Assembly: GCA_018657625.1 (NCBI GenBank) | Contig: JABHWU010000084.1 | Location: forward strand, 1-48,757 | From: Deltaproteobacteria bacterium | Lineage (GTDB): Bacteria > SAR324 > XYD2-FULL-50-16 | Direction: 5' to 3' | DNA length: 48,757 bases | Shown: positions 1 through 8,504 of the stretch, piece after piece | Numbering within the stretch: position 1 is the stretch's first letter | Layout of the letters: every line of letters begins with the position of its first letter | Program-made: the position numbers and the translations under genes | The notes under the pieces: generated by a model | What the model was told of the DNA's origin: nothing | Seen by the model: the letters and a program-made list of their open reading frames with translations, nothing else | Databases searched by the model: none

Positions 1-213
1 AATTCTTGTAACCGCATATTCAAAGATAACAAGATTCGATGAGATCATACTTTTCAAGCTGTGACCAGCCCTAAATTAAATAACCAGCTAATAGACCTTT
101 TATGATGTGCGTTTATTAAAAAAAGTTATGCGATTGCCCTACCTATTTCACTTGCAACCTTGAAAAAAAAATGAAAGTAAGGTAATTTTACAATCAGAGT
201 ATTATTTAATAAT

Positions 214-891
214 ATGTCGAAAACACGTACCTTAAATGTCATCCCAAATGGGAAAAGAATGAAAAATAAAAAAACCACAGTCTATGAAACTTTAAAAAAA
301 AGAATCATAGAAGGCAGTTTATCTCCTGGCTTAGCAATCAATGAAGATGAATTTGCCAAGGATCTCAATGTTAGTAAAACCCCTTTACGAGAAGCTTTAC
401 GACAACTTGAAAGGCAGGGACTCGTTGAAAATGTCCCTGGACGGGGCTCCATCGTGACACATATATCTTTTCATGATATCAGAGAAATTTTTGAATTGAG
501 AGAAATCATTGAATGTGGCGCGGTCAAAAGGGCGGCCATGATCTGTGACGTCGATGCGGTTAAGGCTAAAAAGAAAGAATTGGAAGAATTTTACCGCCAA
601 AGCAACAAGCCTAAAAGCAAAGTCTGGGGATCCAATGAAGATGTTCATCAGTTTATTATTAATTGCCTGAATAATCGAAAATTAAATGAGACCTATTCCG
701 ATTTGCAAAACCAGATCATCAGGATACGAAATCATTTTGGGAGCCGTTATACCAGTAAGCGGCGATTAGAACGCTTTAAAGAGCACTCGGAAATTTATGA
801 TGCACTTATTGAAGGTAACGCTGAGCGCGCTGAGAAAGCCATCCAGGATCACCTACGTAGCTTTGCAGCTCAGCTGTTAGGACTTTTTTAA
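214..891 (+). CDS. GntR-family transcriptional regulator, FCD (FadR-like) subgroup
   Basis: This is a DNA-binding regulator that probably controls the catabolic genes starting at 1474. The N-terminal part (about residues 20-85) is a winged helix typical of GntR proteins, with the pattern LSPG followed by NVSKTPLREALRQLERQGL. The C-terminal part (about 90-220) is an all-helical FCD ligand-binding domain, seen in FELREIIECGAV and in the late H-rich helices EHSEIYDAL and DHLRSF. The length of 225 residues is normal. The ATG at 214 has no clear ribosome binding site. The in-frame ATG at 259 follows GGGAAAAGA and would remove 15 residues that lie before the family domain, so it may be the true start. 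FCD regulators usually respond to small organic acids or sugar acids; the ligand here is unknown. Confidence 0.9.
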   Translation: MSKTRTLNVIPNGKRMKNKKTTVYETLKKRIIEGSLSPGLAINEDEFAKDLNVSKTPLREALRQLERQGLVENVPGRGSIVTHISFHDIREIFELREIIECGAVKRAAMICDVDAVKAKKKELEEFYRQSNKPKSKVWGSNEDVHQFIINCLNNRKLNETYSDLQNQIIRIRNHFGSRYTSKRRLERFKEHSEIYDALIEGNAERAEKAIQDHLRSFAAQLLGLF

Positions 892-1473
892 CCTGCCTTA
901 TAAAAATTCATTCAGTGCTGAAAATGGCATGGTTGCTTTTAAAAAATAAGCAGTAGTTTTCAGCCGGCCCTGTCACCTGCTAAACAAGAATCCTTATCAT
1001 TTATTTTGGTAGTGTATAAGATCTCTAGTCACTGAATTTGCGAAACTTGCAATAAAGAACACTGCGAGATGATTGAGATGTATACCATTTCATCTAGTAA
1101 ACGTAATTGCGACAAAGCCTTCACGTTACGTATACCCTTGTTTTATCGGGCTTTTTTCTATTCTAGGTAAAAGGCAATTTAGTTTGATACTCTACAGTAG
1201 TTTCATTATTTCAAATACATAAACATCCAAACATTAATTATTTTTATATCTGAAAGCATCCTAATTTATGGGCAAAAAAGCTTGACGAGAAAATATTTTG
1301 ATTATATATATATTATACTTAGATTATTTTTTTCATCGATAGCAACAAGGGATCAATTACATGTGGTCTGAACAAATAAGATTAGATTGACGGGCACAAC
1401 GAAAAAACAGATCAACAAAATCTATTTACTGATTATGATATAGAACTACTGATTCGCTTTTAGGGAGAATTAA
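892..1473. other. Intergenic region between regulator and catabolic cluster
   Basis: I see no gene in these 582 bases. The stretch is AT-rich towards the right and contains a good sigma70-like promoter at 1282-1310. A loose inverted pair (ACGTAA ... TTACGT) lies near 1100-1132, but it is too weak to call an operator. The leader from the promoter to the first start codon is about 155 bases long. Confidence 0.5.
1282..1310 (+). promoter_or_regulatory. Predicted sigma70-type promoter of the catabolic cluster
   Basis: A TTGACG box at 1282-1287 is followed after exactly 17 bases by TATATA at 1305-1310, close to the sigma70 consensus in both sequence and spacing. It reads towards the oxidoreductase gene at 1474. 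AT-rich DNA yields chance matches, so this is a prediction. Confidence 0.45.
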
Positions 1474-2625
1474 ATGGAAAAATTACGGGTAGGTTTAATC
1501 GGATGTGGTGTCATTAGTGATATTTATCTAAAAACATGTCAGAAATTTGAAGTAATAGATATCGTTGCTTGTGCCAGCTTGGATTTAGAAGAATCCAGGC
1601 AAAAAGCGAAACAGTACAATATTGCCAAGGTATGTCAACCGGATGAATTAATTCAGGATCCTGACATCGACTGTATATTGAATCTTACGATTCCTGCCGT
1701 CCATGCCGAAATCAGTATGGCAGCACTTGAAGCCGGCAAACATGTCTATTCGGAAAAACCCTTTGCGACGGATCTTAAGGATGGGGAAAAAATCCTGGCC
1801 CTGGCCAAATCAAAAAATCTGTTTGTGGGAAACGCACCGGATACCTTCCTGGGTGGTCGATTACAAACCTGTCGTAAAATCATCGATGACGGCATCATCG
1901 GCGAGCCGACCGGTGCTTCGGCCTTCGTCGGAACCCATGGTGTTGAGAGACATCATCCGAATCCGGCTTTTTATTACCAAACCGGAGCAGGACCACTGCT
2001 TGACCTGGGCCCCTATTACCTGACCGCCTTGATTTCAATGCTGGGCCCTATTAAAAGAAGCTGTGGCTTTTCCAAAAAAACCTTTAGTGAGCGAATAATC
2101 GAGTCTCAACCAAGACACGGAGAGATGATGCAGGTTGAGGTTGATACCCATATATGCGGCACACTCGAATTCGAGAATGGTGTGATTGGTTCACTGATGA
2201 CAAGCTTTGACATTTGGGATTCTCAATTACCGAGGTTGGAAATATATGGTAAAGAGGGCACAATTTGTATGCCGGATCCGGATCCGGTCGATGGGCCCAA
2301 TATTTTTGGTGGTGAAGTCTATTATAAAACCAGGGAGACAGCACGCTGGAGTTATAAACCAAGGGTTCAAGGATTGGAAGAGTGGACGGTGGCCGAGAAT
2401 AATCATGGATATAATGAGGATTCCAGGGGATTGGGGCTTGCGGATATGGCCTATGCCATTAAGAACCAAAGACCTCATCGGGCCAATGGAGAGATGGCTC
2501 ACCACGTACTGGAAACCATGTTGGGATTATTGGAATCCTCTCAAAAAGGAGCATATAGCGTCCTAAAAAGTACCTGTAGCATTCCGGCAGCTCTACCGGC
2601 TGATTTTCCATTAAATGAAGCTTAG
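1474..2625 (+). CDS. Gfo/Idh/MocA-family NAD(P)-dependent oxidoreductase (first copy)
   Basis: The protein oxidises or reduces a sugar, polyol or cyclitol-type substrate with NAD(P). The N-terminal Rossmann fold begins at residue 5 with VGLIGCGVIS. The family's EKP signature lies at residues 94-96 (HVYSEKPFATD), and K95 is the usual catalytic lysine. A C-terminal alpha/beta substrate domain follows, with GPLLDLGPYYL in the region that normally carries the catalytic Asp/His. The length of 383 residues is typical. The start has GGGAGAA about eight bases upstream. It is the first gene of the cluster, and its stop lies before the likely start of the racemase-like gene at 2663. The substrate cannot be told from sequence. 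Confidence 0.92.
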   Translation: MEKLRVGLIGCGVISDIYLKTCQKFEVIDIVACASLDLEESRQKAKQYNIAKVCQPDELIQDPDIDCILNLTIPAVHAEISMAALEAGKHVYSEKPFATDLKDGEKILALAKSKNLFVGNAPDTFLGGRLQTCRKIIDDGIIGEPTGASAFVGTHGVERHHPNPAFYYQTGAGPLLDLGPYYLTALISMLGPIKRSCGFSKKTFSERIIESQPRHGEMMQVEVDTHICGTLEFENGVIGSLMTSFDIWDSQLPRLEIYGKEGTICMPDPDPVDGPNIFGGEVYYKTRETARWSYKPRVQGLEEWTVAENNHGYNEDSRGLGLADMAYAIKNQRPHRANGEMAHHVLETMLGLLESSQKGAYSVLKSTCSIPAALPADFPLNEA

Positions 2626-2662
2626 GCTGTTAACCATAAAACCATCAAATCCTGGGCGAAAC

Positions 2663-3352
2663 ATGGGCAATAGTATTAATCAAAAATCTGTGGGCTTTAT
2701 TCATACCACACCAACCACCATCGGGCTGGCTGATAAATTCATGCAGACCTATCTTCCCGATACCCAAATTATTCACAAGTATGATGGCAGCGTAAAGGTT
2801 GATAATTTTACCTCACCCATTGGGGTAACACCCAAAAAGAATCTACTGCGCTATGCTGTCTTTGCAGACGAACTGGAGCGGGCCGGATGTGATGCGATCG
2901 TATCCTGCTGCAGCCTGATGCCCAGGGCAGTGAAATATGCTAAAGAAGTAGTTTCAATTCCATTTATCCAGCTGGATGCCATTGTGTTGGACGTGGTGGT
3001 TGAAAACTACAGCAATATAGGCATTATCAACACAACCGAATATGTCATCCCCTACATTGAAGAAGGACTTCAGGCCAGGGCAGCCAAGCTCAACAAAGCG
3101 ATCGAGATGACCTTTTCCAACAACAATACGGCTTTGGACCTGTTTAATGCTGGTAAATACGATGAACATAATAAAATTGTGCTGGAAGATGTTAAAAAGC
3201 TGGCGGAGAAAGGTGTAGAGTGCATTTTGATGGGGCAAATTCCCTTTGCTTTACTGGATGAGGCCTTGAAAAATATGAACCTGGGCATTCCTATCCACTG
3301 CGCAGGTGAAGTTGCTTTCCGGAATATTAAAGAGATCATTGGAAACCGTTAA
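2663..3352 (+). CDS. Asp/Glu/hydantoin racemase-superfamily protein
   Basis: The protein belongs to the fold of aspartate and glutamate racemases, hydantoin racemases and arylmalonate decarboxylases, which use one or two cysteines. A cysteine-rich segment AIVSCCSLMPRA follows the first nucleotide-like fold and probably carries one catalytic Cys. The second half has GVECILMGQIPFALL, where the second catalytic Cys would normally sit in a GC-type motif. The codon there reads Gly, so a classical two-base racemase mechanism is doubtful. An open frame begins at 2615 and overlaps the previous gene by 11 bases. I prefer the ATG at 2663 because the conserved strand VGFIHTTPTT then starts at residue 9. 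The role may be racemase, lyase or isomerase within the pathway. Confidence 0.75.
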   Translation: MGNSINQKSVGFIHTTPTTIGLADKFMQTYLPDTQIIHKYDGSVKVDNFTSPIGVTPKKNLLRYAVFADELERAGCDAIVSCCSLMPRAVKYAKEVVSIPFIQLDAIVLDVVVENYSNIGIINTTEYVIPYIEEGLQARAAKLNKAIEMTFSNNNTALDLFNAGKYDEHNKIVLEDVKKLAEKGVECILMGQIPFALLDEALKNMNLGIPIHCAGEVAFRNIKEIIGNR

Positions 3353-3386
3353 TCGTAACTAATTCTCATTCAAAAAGGATCAACAC

Positions 3387-4040
3387 ATGAGTATTAAAAA
3401 ACTAGATTTAGCAGAGCCGTTTTTTAAGGTGAAATATCTATTGAACGAGCAGGAATATGCCATCGGAGAAAAGACTATCCTCATAAATCTTTCCGATAAA
3501 CCGATCAAGGTCCAGAATCAGGAGATCGGTTTTTTTAGATCTGTTGTGGTGACCAATACGAAAATATACCAAATAGATAGAGGGTTACTTATAGAAGACT
3601 TTGCCAGTTATGCAAATGAAGAGGCACTGCTCCAGGATGTAAAGAAAGTCTGGCCGCTGGCTTATGATGTCAGAAAGGAGGAAAGGCTTAAAGGCGTGAG
3701 CCACTATATGTCACCTAAGGCCAATTTGGGAAATATCGTGCTTAGTATGTACCATTCAGGTTCTGTGCCCCTTAAGGTTGGTCTTCACCAGACACATCCA
3801 CACGGGGGTGGTACCTTAAAAGAAGTGCATACTCAGATTGTGGGTTTTGGTAAAATGCAGCAATGTTTGGAGAAGGATATCAACACGTTGTACCTTGAAG
3901 AGGCCATGGCACCAGGGACAACGCATCACCCAATGTTCGATGAACAGGGGAATTACCCATGGCATCAATACGAGACCATCACACCGGGAATTTTCATGGC
4001 CATTGAAATGCAGATGTCAGATGAACTGGGCGTGGAATAA
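3387..4040 (+). CDS. Cupin-like protein of unknown function
   Basis: I cannot name this protein. It has 217 residues with a beta-rich C-terminal half. Histidines are clustered in HQTHPHGGG, EVHTQIVG and GTTHHPMF, followed by a glutamate-bearing strand (FMAIEMQM). This arrangement of His and Glu on beta strands resembles the metal-binding cupin barrel seen in sugar isomerases and epimerases such as lyxose isomerase. The N-terminal half is less clear. It lies 34 bases after the racemase-like gene with the same orientation and has AAAGGAT before the ATG. An isomerase or epimerase acting between the dehydrogenases is a reasonable guess. Confidence 0.55.
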   Translation: MSIKKLDLAEPFFKVKYLLNEQEYAIGEKTILINLSDKPIKVQNQEIGFFRSVVVTNTKIYQIDRGLLIEDFASYANEEALLQDVKKVWPLAYDVRKEERLKGVSHYMSPKANLGNIVLSMYHSGSVPLKVGLHQTHPHGGGTLKEVHTQIVGFGKMQQCLEKDINTLYLEEAMAPGTTHHPMFDEQGNYPWHQYETITPGIFMAIEMQMSDELGVE

Positions 4041-4113
4041 ATAAAACATGAAATTCATCTGGAACTACCAGAATCTAATAAGTTCCAGTAATAAGAGGGC
4101 AAGGAGAAGGTGA

Positions 4114-5439
4114 ATGGAAAATTATGGCAATGGTTCGTCAACAGGTCAAATACACACTGCACCCCGACGCGTTCATGCTGGTTTCAAGCCTGAAGATATG
4201 CAGGTCTCCAAGGAGGATCGGGAAATATTGCGCCCGTTGGCCGAGCAAGTGGCTTCCCTGGCAGCGTTACCCGAAATGAACAGTAAACGTGACCTCTGGT
4301 ACAGAATTAACTCACTGGAAAAAGGGAAACCGGTGATATTATCCGAGCCGGAAAATGGCTGGAACGAAATCATCACTGAAAACCAAATGAAGTGCCAGGG
4401 CAAAATGGCCCGACATTGGGAAATGGATCTACGAAAAGAAATATTTTGGGGCGAAGAGATGGGTGATGACCGTCCTGTAGAACCCTATTTTAACGTTCCC
4501 TGTACCTTTGCCCCGGATGACTGGGGCGTGGAAATCGTTGAACATGAAAGTGGGACTCAGGATGGTTCTAAAGTTTGGGATCCGCCCATTAAAGATTATG
4601 ACAAGGATCTTTCGAAGTTAAAAATGCCCACCATTGATATCGATTGGAAAACCAGTCAGGAAAATTTAGAAATTGCTAAGGACCTGTTCGGTGATTTTTT
4701 TGAGGTACGTCAAAAAAGCAGCTGGTTCTTCACCCTGGGAATTACCAGAGAGGTGGTGAAACTAAGGGGTTTAATGAATCTCTATACCGATTTTCACAAA
4801 AATCCGGAAGGCTTAAAGGCGCTGCTGCGGTTTATCTCCCAGGCCAATTTGGCTAAAATCAAATTCCTGGAAGAGAACAATCTGCTTTGGCTGAACAACG
4901 ATGGGACATATATTGGCTCCGGCGGACTGGGCTTTACCAAAGAAATACCTCAGGAGGGTTTCAATAAACGGGTTAGGCTGAAAGATTTGTGGGGATTTAC
5001 TGAAAGCCAGGAAACAGTCAATGTCAGCCCTGAAATGTACGAAGAATTTGTTTTCCCAGTGGAAAAGCCATTAATGGAAAAATTCGGAGCCACTTGTTAC
5101 GGATGTTGTGAAGAGCTTCACACCAGATGGCAAGTGGTCAAAAATCATCCAAACCTTAGACGGGTATCTTGTTCACCATGGTCAGATGTGGAAAAGATGT
5201 CGGCCAATTTAGAGGATAAGTTTATTCTTTCAATCAAACCGATGCCAACCCCTTTGAGCCGTCCTAAACCGAACTGGGACACTATCCGTGCCGATTTGAG
5301 GAGACAGTTTGAGCTAACCAAAGACAACGTGGTGGAGGTAATCATGAAAGATAATCACACCCTCAGCAATTGCCCTGATAACATTGTCAACTGGACCCGT
5401 ATCGCTCAGGAAGAGGCTCTGCGGATCGTTCATGATTAA
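4114..5439 (+). CDS. Uroporphyrinogen decarboxylase (URO-D)-like family protein
   Basis: The protein belongs to the broad URO-D/MtaA superfamily of TIM barrels, which includes haem enzymes and cobamide-dependent methyltransferases. It is not HemE: it is longer (441 residues), lacks the usual HemE N-terminal signature and sits among catabolic genes. A segment CYGCCEELHTRW near residue 330 resembles the metal-site region of corrinoid methyltransferases of this superfamily. It is followed by VSCSPWSDVEKM and by a C-terminal strand with VVEVIMKDNHTL. No corrinoid-binding protein is nearby, so classical demethylation is not supported. It has AGGAGAAGG before the ATG and follows the cupin gene by 73 bases. 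Such divergent URO-D proteins recur in sugar-type gene clusters, mostly without a known reaction. Confidence 0.75.
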   Translation: MENYGNGSSTGQIHTAPRRVHAGFKPEDMQVSKEDREILRPLAEQVASLAALPEMNSKRDLWYRINSLEKGKPVILSEPENGWNEIITENQMKCQGKMARHWEMDLRKEIFWGEEMGDDRPVEPYFNVPCTFAPDDWGVEIVEHESGTQDGSKVWDPPIKDYDKDLSKLKMPTIDIDWKTSQENLEIAKDLFGDFFEVRQKSSWFFTLGITREVVKLRGLMNLYTDFHKNPEGLKALLRFISQANLAKIKFLEENNLLWLNNDGTYIGSGGLGFTKEIPQEGFNKRVRLKDLWGFTESQETVNVSPEMYEEFVFPVEKPLMEKFGATCYGCCEELHTRWQVVKNHPNLRRVSCSPWSDVEKMSANLEDKFILSIKPMPTPLSRPKPNWDTIRADLRRQFELTKDNVVEVIMKDNHTLSNCPDNIVNWTRIAQEEALRIVHD

Positions 5440-5508
5440 TGATTAAAGGGGGTTTTGGAGTATAAGGATCGATTAAGAGATGCTTTATGTATGCATCTAA
5501 CTACTTTC

Positions 5509-5548
5509 AAGGGGTGCTAACTTTTTACATATTAGTACTCCTTTTTTG
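5509..5548 (+). terminator. Predicted rho-independent terminator inside the catabolic cluster
   Basis: AAGGGGTGCTAA (5509-5520) pairs with TTAGTACTCCTT (5532-5543), giving 12 base pairs including two G-U pairs. The loop is 11 bases, and the T run continues to 5547. It separates the URO-D-like gene from the second oxidoreductase gene, whose start is only 26 bases further on. Either the cluster is two transcription units or the hairpin dampens read-through. Confidence 0.7.
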
Positions 5549-5573
5549 TCGTAACATAAAAAGAGGTTAAAAA

Positions 5574-6632
5574 ATGAGTGAAAACTTAAAACCGGTCAGA
5601 CTGGCATCAATCGGTGCCGGGATGATCGGAAAAGTTCATGCCAAATTTGCGGCTGAACTCCCTGATTGTGAATATGTAGCCCTCTGTGATCCCGATCCTT
5701 CAAGAGAGCAAATGGCAAGAGAGTTAGGGACCGAGTATTATAGTGATTACAAGGAAATGATTGAAAAAGAATCGCTTGATGGTGTGATTGTCTCGCTTCC
5801 CAATGAGATGCATGAGCCCGTCGGTACTTATTGTGCGGATCGAGGATTACACATCTTTATGGAAAAACCGATTGCGCCCACCATTGAAACGGCCAAAAAA
5901 TTGATCGAAAGTGCCAAAAGAAATAATGTGCAATTATTGATCGCCCATCATCGTCGCTTCAACCCCATGATCGTTGCCACCCGGGACATGGTTCAAAGTG
6001 GTGAGCTAGGTGATATTGTGGGTGTTTCCATTTTATGGTGCATGTACAAACCATCAGAATACTTTGTAGCGGGCCCCTGGCGAGCACAAAAGGGGGGTGG
6101 CCCGATTTTAATCAATACCATTCATGAAGTTGATAATCTGCGTTTTATTTACGGTGAAATTGAACGTGTTTATGCTGAAGTCAGCAATAAAACACGTGGA
6201 TTTGAAGTCGAAGATACCGTCAGTATCACTGTTCGGTTTATAGATGGAACACTGGCCAGTATTTTAATGTCTGATGCAGCACCATCGCTTTGGGGATATG
6301 AATGCACCATGGGTGAAAATCCACATTTTTTCCCCACCACAGGGAATATTTACCACTATTTGGGAACAAAAGCTTCACTAACATTCCCTGGCATGAAGAA
6401 GGTTTATTATCAAGAGGGAGCCCCTGCTGGTTGGCAGCATCCCATAACAGAAGAACAACTGGATATAAAAAGCGATGATCCCTATCCCGACCAGATAAGG
6501 CATTTCTGCCGAGTGATAACTGGAGAAGAAACGCCTAGAACCAGTGGTGAAGATGGACTCAGAACATTACAGGTAACTATGGCGATTCACGAATCAGGAA
6601 TGACTAATCTACCCGTTACCCTCAAATATTAA
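5574..6632 (+). CDS. Gfo/Idh/MocA-family NAD(P)-dependent oxidoreductase (second copy)
   Basis: This is a second dehydrogenase of the same superfamily as the gene at 1474, but closer to the inositol dehydrogenase type. The Rossmann motif is ASIGAGMIGKVHA at residues 11-23. The EKP signature is at 97-99. The substrate domain contains HHRRFNPM and GGGPILINTIHEVD, and the H-x-x-D pattern in the latter is the usual catalytic pair. The length of 352 residues is typical. The start is preceded by AAAGAGG. A terminator lies just upstream, so this gene may open a second transcript with the alcohol dehydrogenase. Two different members of the family in one cluster suggest two redox steps on the same carbon skeleton. 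Confidence 0.93.
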   Translation: MSENLKPVRLASIGAGMIGKVHAKFAAELPDCEYVALCDPDPSREQMARELGTEYYSDYKEMIEKESLDGVIVSLPNEMHEPVGTYCADRGLHIFMEKPIAPTIETAKKLIESAKRNNVQLLIAHHRRFNPMIVATRDMVQSGELGDIVGVSILWCMYKPSEYFVAGPWRAQKGGGPILINTIHEVDNLRFIYGEIERVYAEVSNKTRGFEVEDTVSITVRFIDGTLASILMSDAAPSLWGYECTMGENPHFFPTTGNIYHYLGTKASLTFPGMKKVYYQEGAPAGWQHPITEEQLDIKSDDPYPDQIRHFCRVITGEETPRTSGEDGLRTLQVTMAIHESGMTNLPVTLKY

Positions 6633-6691
6633 TTTGAAAGGCCGGTGGCTGGCTCAAAAGTTACCGACCTGAAACCATTCAGGAAAAACCA

Positions 6692-7723
6692 ATGAAAGCA
6701 ATCATTAAAGCGACCACCGAAGCGGGTTCTGTTCAAGTAGTTGACATGCCTAAACCAACTCCGGGTAACGGGCAGGTTTTAGTCAACATCAAAGCCGCCA
6801 GCCTTTGCTACTCCGATGCCTCCGTTCTATCAAACCAATACACCGGTCGTAAACCGATTCCCGTACCCATGATTATGGGTCACGAGGCTGCCGGTATCGT
6901 AGCGGAATTAGGTCCCGGAGTGCATGGACTTGAAATAGGGGATCATGTTGGCTTGGAACCCATTACCGGATGCGGTCACTGTTATCAATGTAAGACGGGT
7001 TTTCAGAACATGTGCATGGAGTGGGACCATATCGGTCTCAGCGAGCATGGCGTATTTGCTGAGTACATCGCCGCCAATGCGGTCAAAGCGCATAAGATTT
7101 CCAAAGACCTAGATTTTGCTGAGGCCGCCTGCCTTGAGCCAATGGGATTGGTGGTCAGAACCACAGAACAGGTTAAACCTATGGTGGGAGAAACAGCCGC
7201 TATCTTAGGTCCAGGCAGCTTGGGCTTGATGCACCTGCTAGCCTTTAAATCCGCTGGTTTATCCAATATTATCATGGTAGGACTGGACCAGGATCAGAAA
7301 CGATTTGAACTGGCCAAAAAATTAGGTGCTGATAACATCATCAACCTCAGTCAACAAAATGCCACCGAGGCGATTTTGGAGCTCACCCAAGGTAGAGGGG
7401 CTAATATCGTAGTGGAAACAGCCAGTTCGCCCAAAGCAACTGAGACCGCCATACTGCTGGCAGCTCCCCAAGGCAGAGTATCACTGTTTGGCCTTTACCC
7501 TGAAGCCACCATCAGCCCCTTACAGATTTGCCGAAAAGGATTGAAGGTCTATGGGGACGCCGCCCAGGTCAGCCGACATTTTTTAGGGGCGATCAAATGG
7601 ATGGAATCAGGAAAGGTGAGTGTTAAAGAATTAGTGACCAGTCGTTTCAGCCTGGATGACGCCGAAAAGGCTTTTGAAGCCGGTCGTAAAGGAGAAGTAG
7701 CAAAAGTTATTTTTGAAATGTAA
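6692..7723 (+). CDS. Zinc-dependent alcohol dehydrogenase (MDR family)
   Basis: The protein is a medium-chain dehydrogenase that oxidises an alcohol or polyol with NAD(P). C39 and the GHE motif (H64, E65) are the expected catalytic-zinc ligands. C94, C97, C100 and C108 in GCGHCYQC and beyond form the structural zinc site. The cofactor-binding loop reads AILGPGSLGLMHLL, a variant of the GxGxxG motif, followed by an acidic residue (GLDQD) that favours NAD. The length of 343 residues is normal. It lies 59 bases after the second Gfo/Idh/MocA gene and is followed closely by the MoaD-like gene. It resembles sorbitol- or threonine-type dehydrogenases; the true substrate is unknown. Confidence 0.93.
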   Translation: MKAIIKATTEAGSVQVVDMPKPTPGNGQVLVNIKAASLCYSDASVLSNQYTGRKPIPVPMIMGHEAAGIVAELGPGVHGLEIGDHVGLEPITGCGHCYQCKTGFQNMCMEWDHIGLSEHGVFAEYIAANAVKAHKISKDLDFAEAACLEPMGLVVRTTEQVKPMVGETAAILGPGSLGLMHLLAFKSAGLSNIIMVGLDQDQKRFELAKKLGADNIINLSQQNATEAILELTQGRGANIVVETASSPKATETAILLAAPQGRVSLFGLYPEATISPLQICRKGLKVYGDAAQVSRHFLGAIKWMESGKVSVKELVTSRFSLDDAEKAFEAGRKGEVAKVIFEM

Positions 7724-7745
7724 AATCCTCTTTAGAAATGGCCTT

Positions 7746-8003
7746 ATGCGCATTCATATTAAATACCTGGTTAACATCAGAGAATTGACGGGAAAAAAAC
7801 AAGAATATGTTGATTTCCCAAATAGCAGCACGCTGAAAGATTTCGCAGATTGGTTACAGGAACAGTATGCGCTTGTTTTACCCAGTCGTTCAATCATGAC
7901 ACTACTAAATGGGAAAAATTGGAACTGTTATCCAGAAAAAATAGCAACTAAGGTTCAAGATGGTGATGAAATTGTCCTATTCCCTCCCATTAGTGGTGGA
8001 TAA
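7746..8003 (+). CDS. MoaD/ThiS-family small sulfur-carrier-like protein
   Basis: This small beta-grasp protein ends in the di-glycine tail (PPISGG) needed for adenylation and thiocarboxylation in sulfur carriers such as MoaD and ThiS. The strand pattern IHIKYLVNIRELTG, the segment LKDFADWLQEQY and the segment DGDEIVLFPP are typical. The open frame reaches back to 7713 and overlaps the dehydrogenase, but the family fold starts at MRIHIKYL, so I chose the ATG at 7746 (85 residues). No MoaE, MoeB or ThiF partner is in the window. Its place in a catabolic cluster is unusual. It may supply sulfur to a pathway enzyme or to a molybdenum/tungsten cofactor enzyme coded elsewhere. Confidence 0.8.
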   Translation: MRIHIKYLVNIRELTGKKQEYVDFPNSSTLKDFADWLQEQYALVLPSRSIMTLLNGKNWNCYPEKIATKVQDGDEIVLFPPISGG

Positions 8004-8106
8004 GAGAGATTCTATATCAATTTAGGATTATGCCAATAACATCGACGTTTGCTATTATAGAGTAGTAATCATCGTTGTTTCTATAAACTTATTCTTGGAG
8101 CTATAT

Positions 8107-8499
8107 ATGGAAATAAAACTTCTGGAGCATGTGAATCTTCGTACCACAAATATTAATAGGCTTGAAAAGTGGTACTGTCAGACGCTTGGCTTGAAAAATG
8201 GATACAGACCTCCCTTTAAAGCAAATGGCCGTTGGTTATATGCTGGTGATATTCCTATGGTTCACCTGTTGGATGTAAAAAAACAACAGATTTGTGAAGA
8301 TCCAACCATGGAACATTTTGCCATGAGATGTTCCGATTTAAAGGCTTTTTTGAAAAAGCTGAAAGAAATGAGCATCCCATACAGAGGGGTCAGAATACCG
8401 GAGTTGAGGGTTTTTCAAATCAACATTACCGACCCTGATGGCAATAATATGCATCTCGATTTTCCACCGAAAGAGGCAGATGAGCTTGGATTTGACTAA
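8107..8499 (+). CDS. VOC-superfamily (glyoxalase/dioxygenase-like) protein
   Basis: The protein has the paired beta-alpha-beta-beta-beta modules of the vicinal oxygen chelate superfamily. Module one begins LLEHVNLRTTN and carries a candidate metal ligand H8. Module two begins EHFAMRCSDL and ends in DPDGNNMHLDF. The DPDGN turn is a hallmark of glyoxalase-type proteins. At 130 residues it is a single two-module chain. I chose the ATG at 8107 because TTGGAG lies just upstream at 8095-8100; an upstream TTG start is possible but would use the ribosome site itself. It probably binds a metal and acts as an epimerase, lyase or dioxygenase on a pathway intermediate, but no reaction can be assigned. 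Confidence 0.82.
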   Translation: MEIKLLEHVNLRTTNINRLEKWYCQTLGLKNGYRPPFKANGRWLYAGDIPMVHLLDVKKQQICEDPTMEHFAMRCSDLKAFLKKLKEMSIPYRGVRIPELRVFQINITDPDGNNMHLDFPPKEADELGFD

Positions 8500-8504
8500 T
8501 TTAG

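Noticed and set aside
1101..1135. ACGTAA/TTACGT inverted pair as GntR operator
   Set aside because: The arms are only 6 bp and about 20 bases apart, unlike the compact TNGTNNNACNA-type operators of FCD regulators.
4114..5439. HemE (haem biosynthesis uroporphyrinogen decarboxylase)
   Set aside because: It is too long, lacks the usual HemE N-terminal signature, carries a Cys-rich metal-like site and lies in a catabolic cluster without other haem genes.
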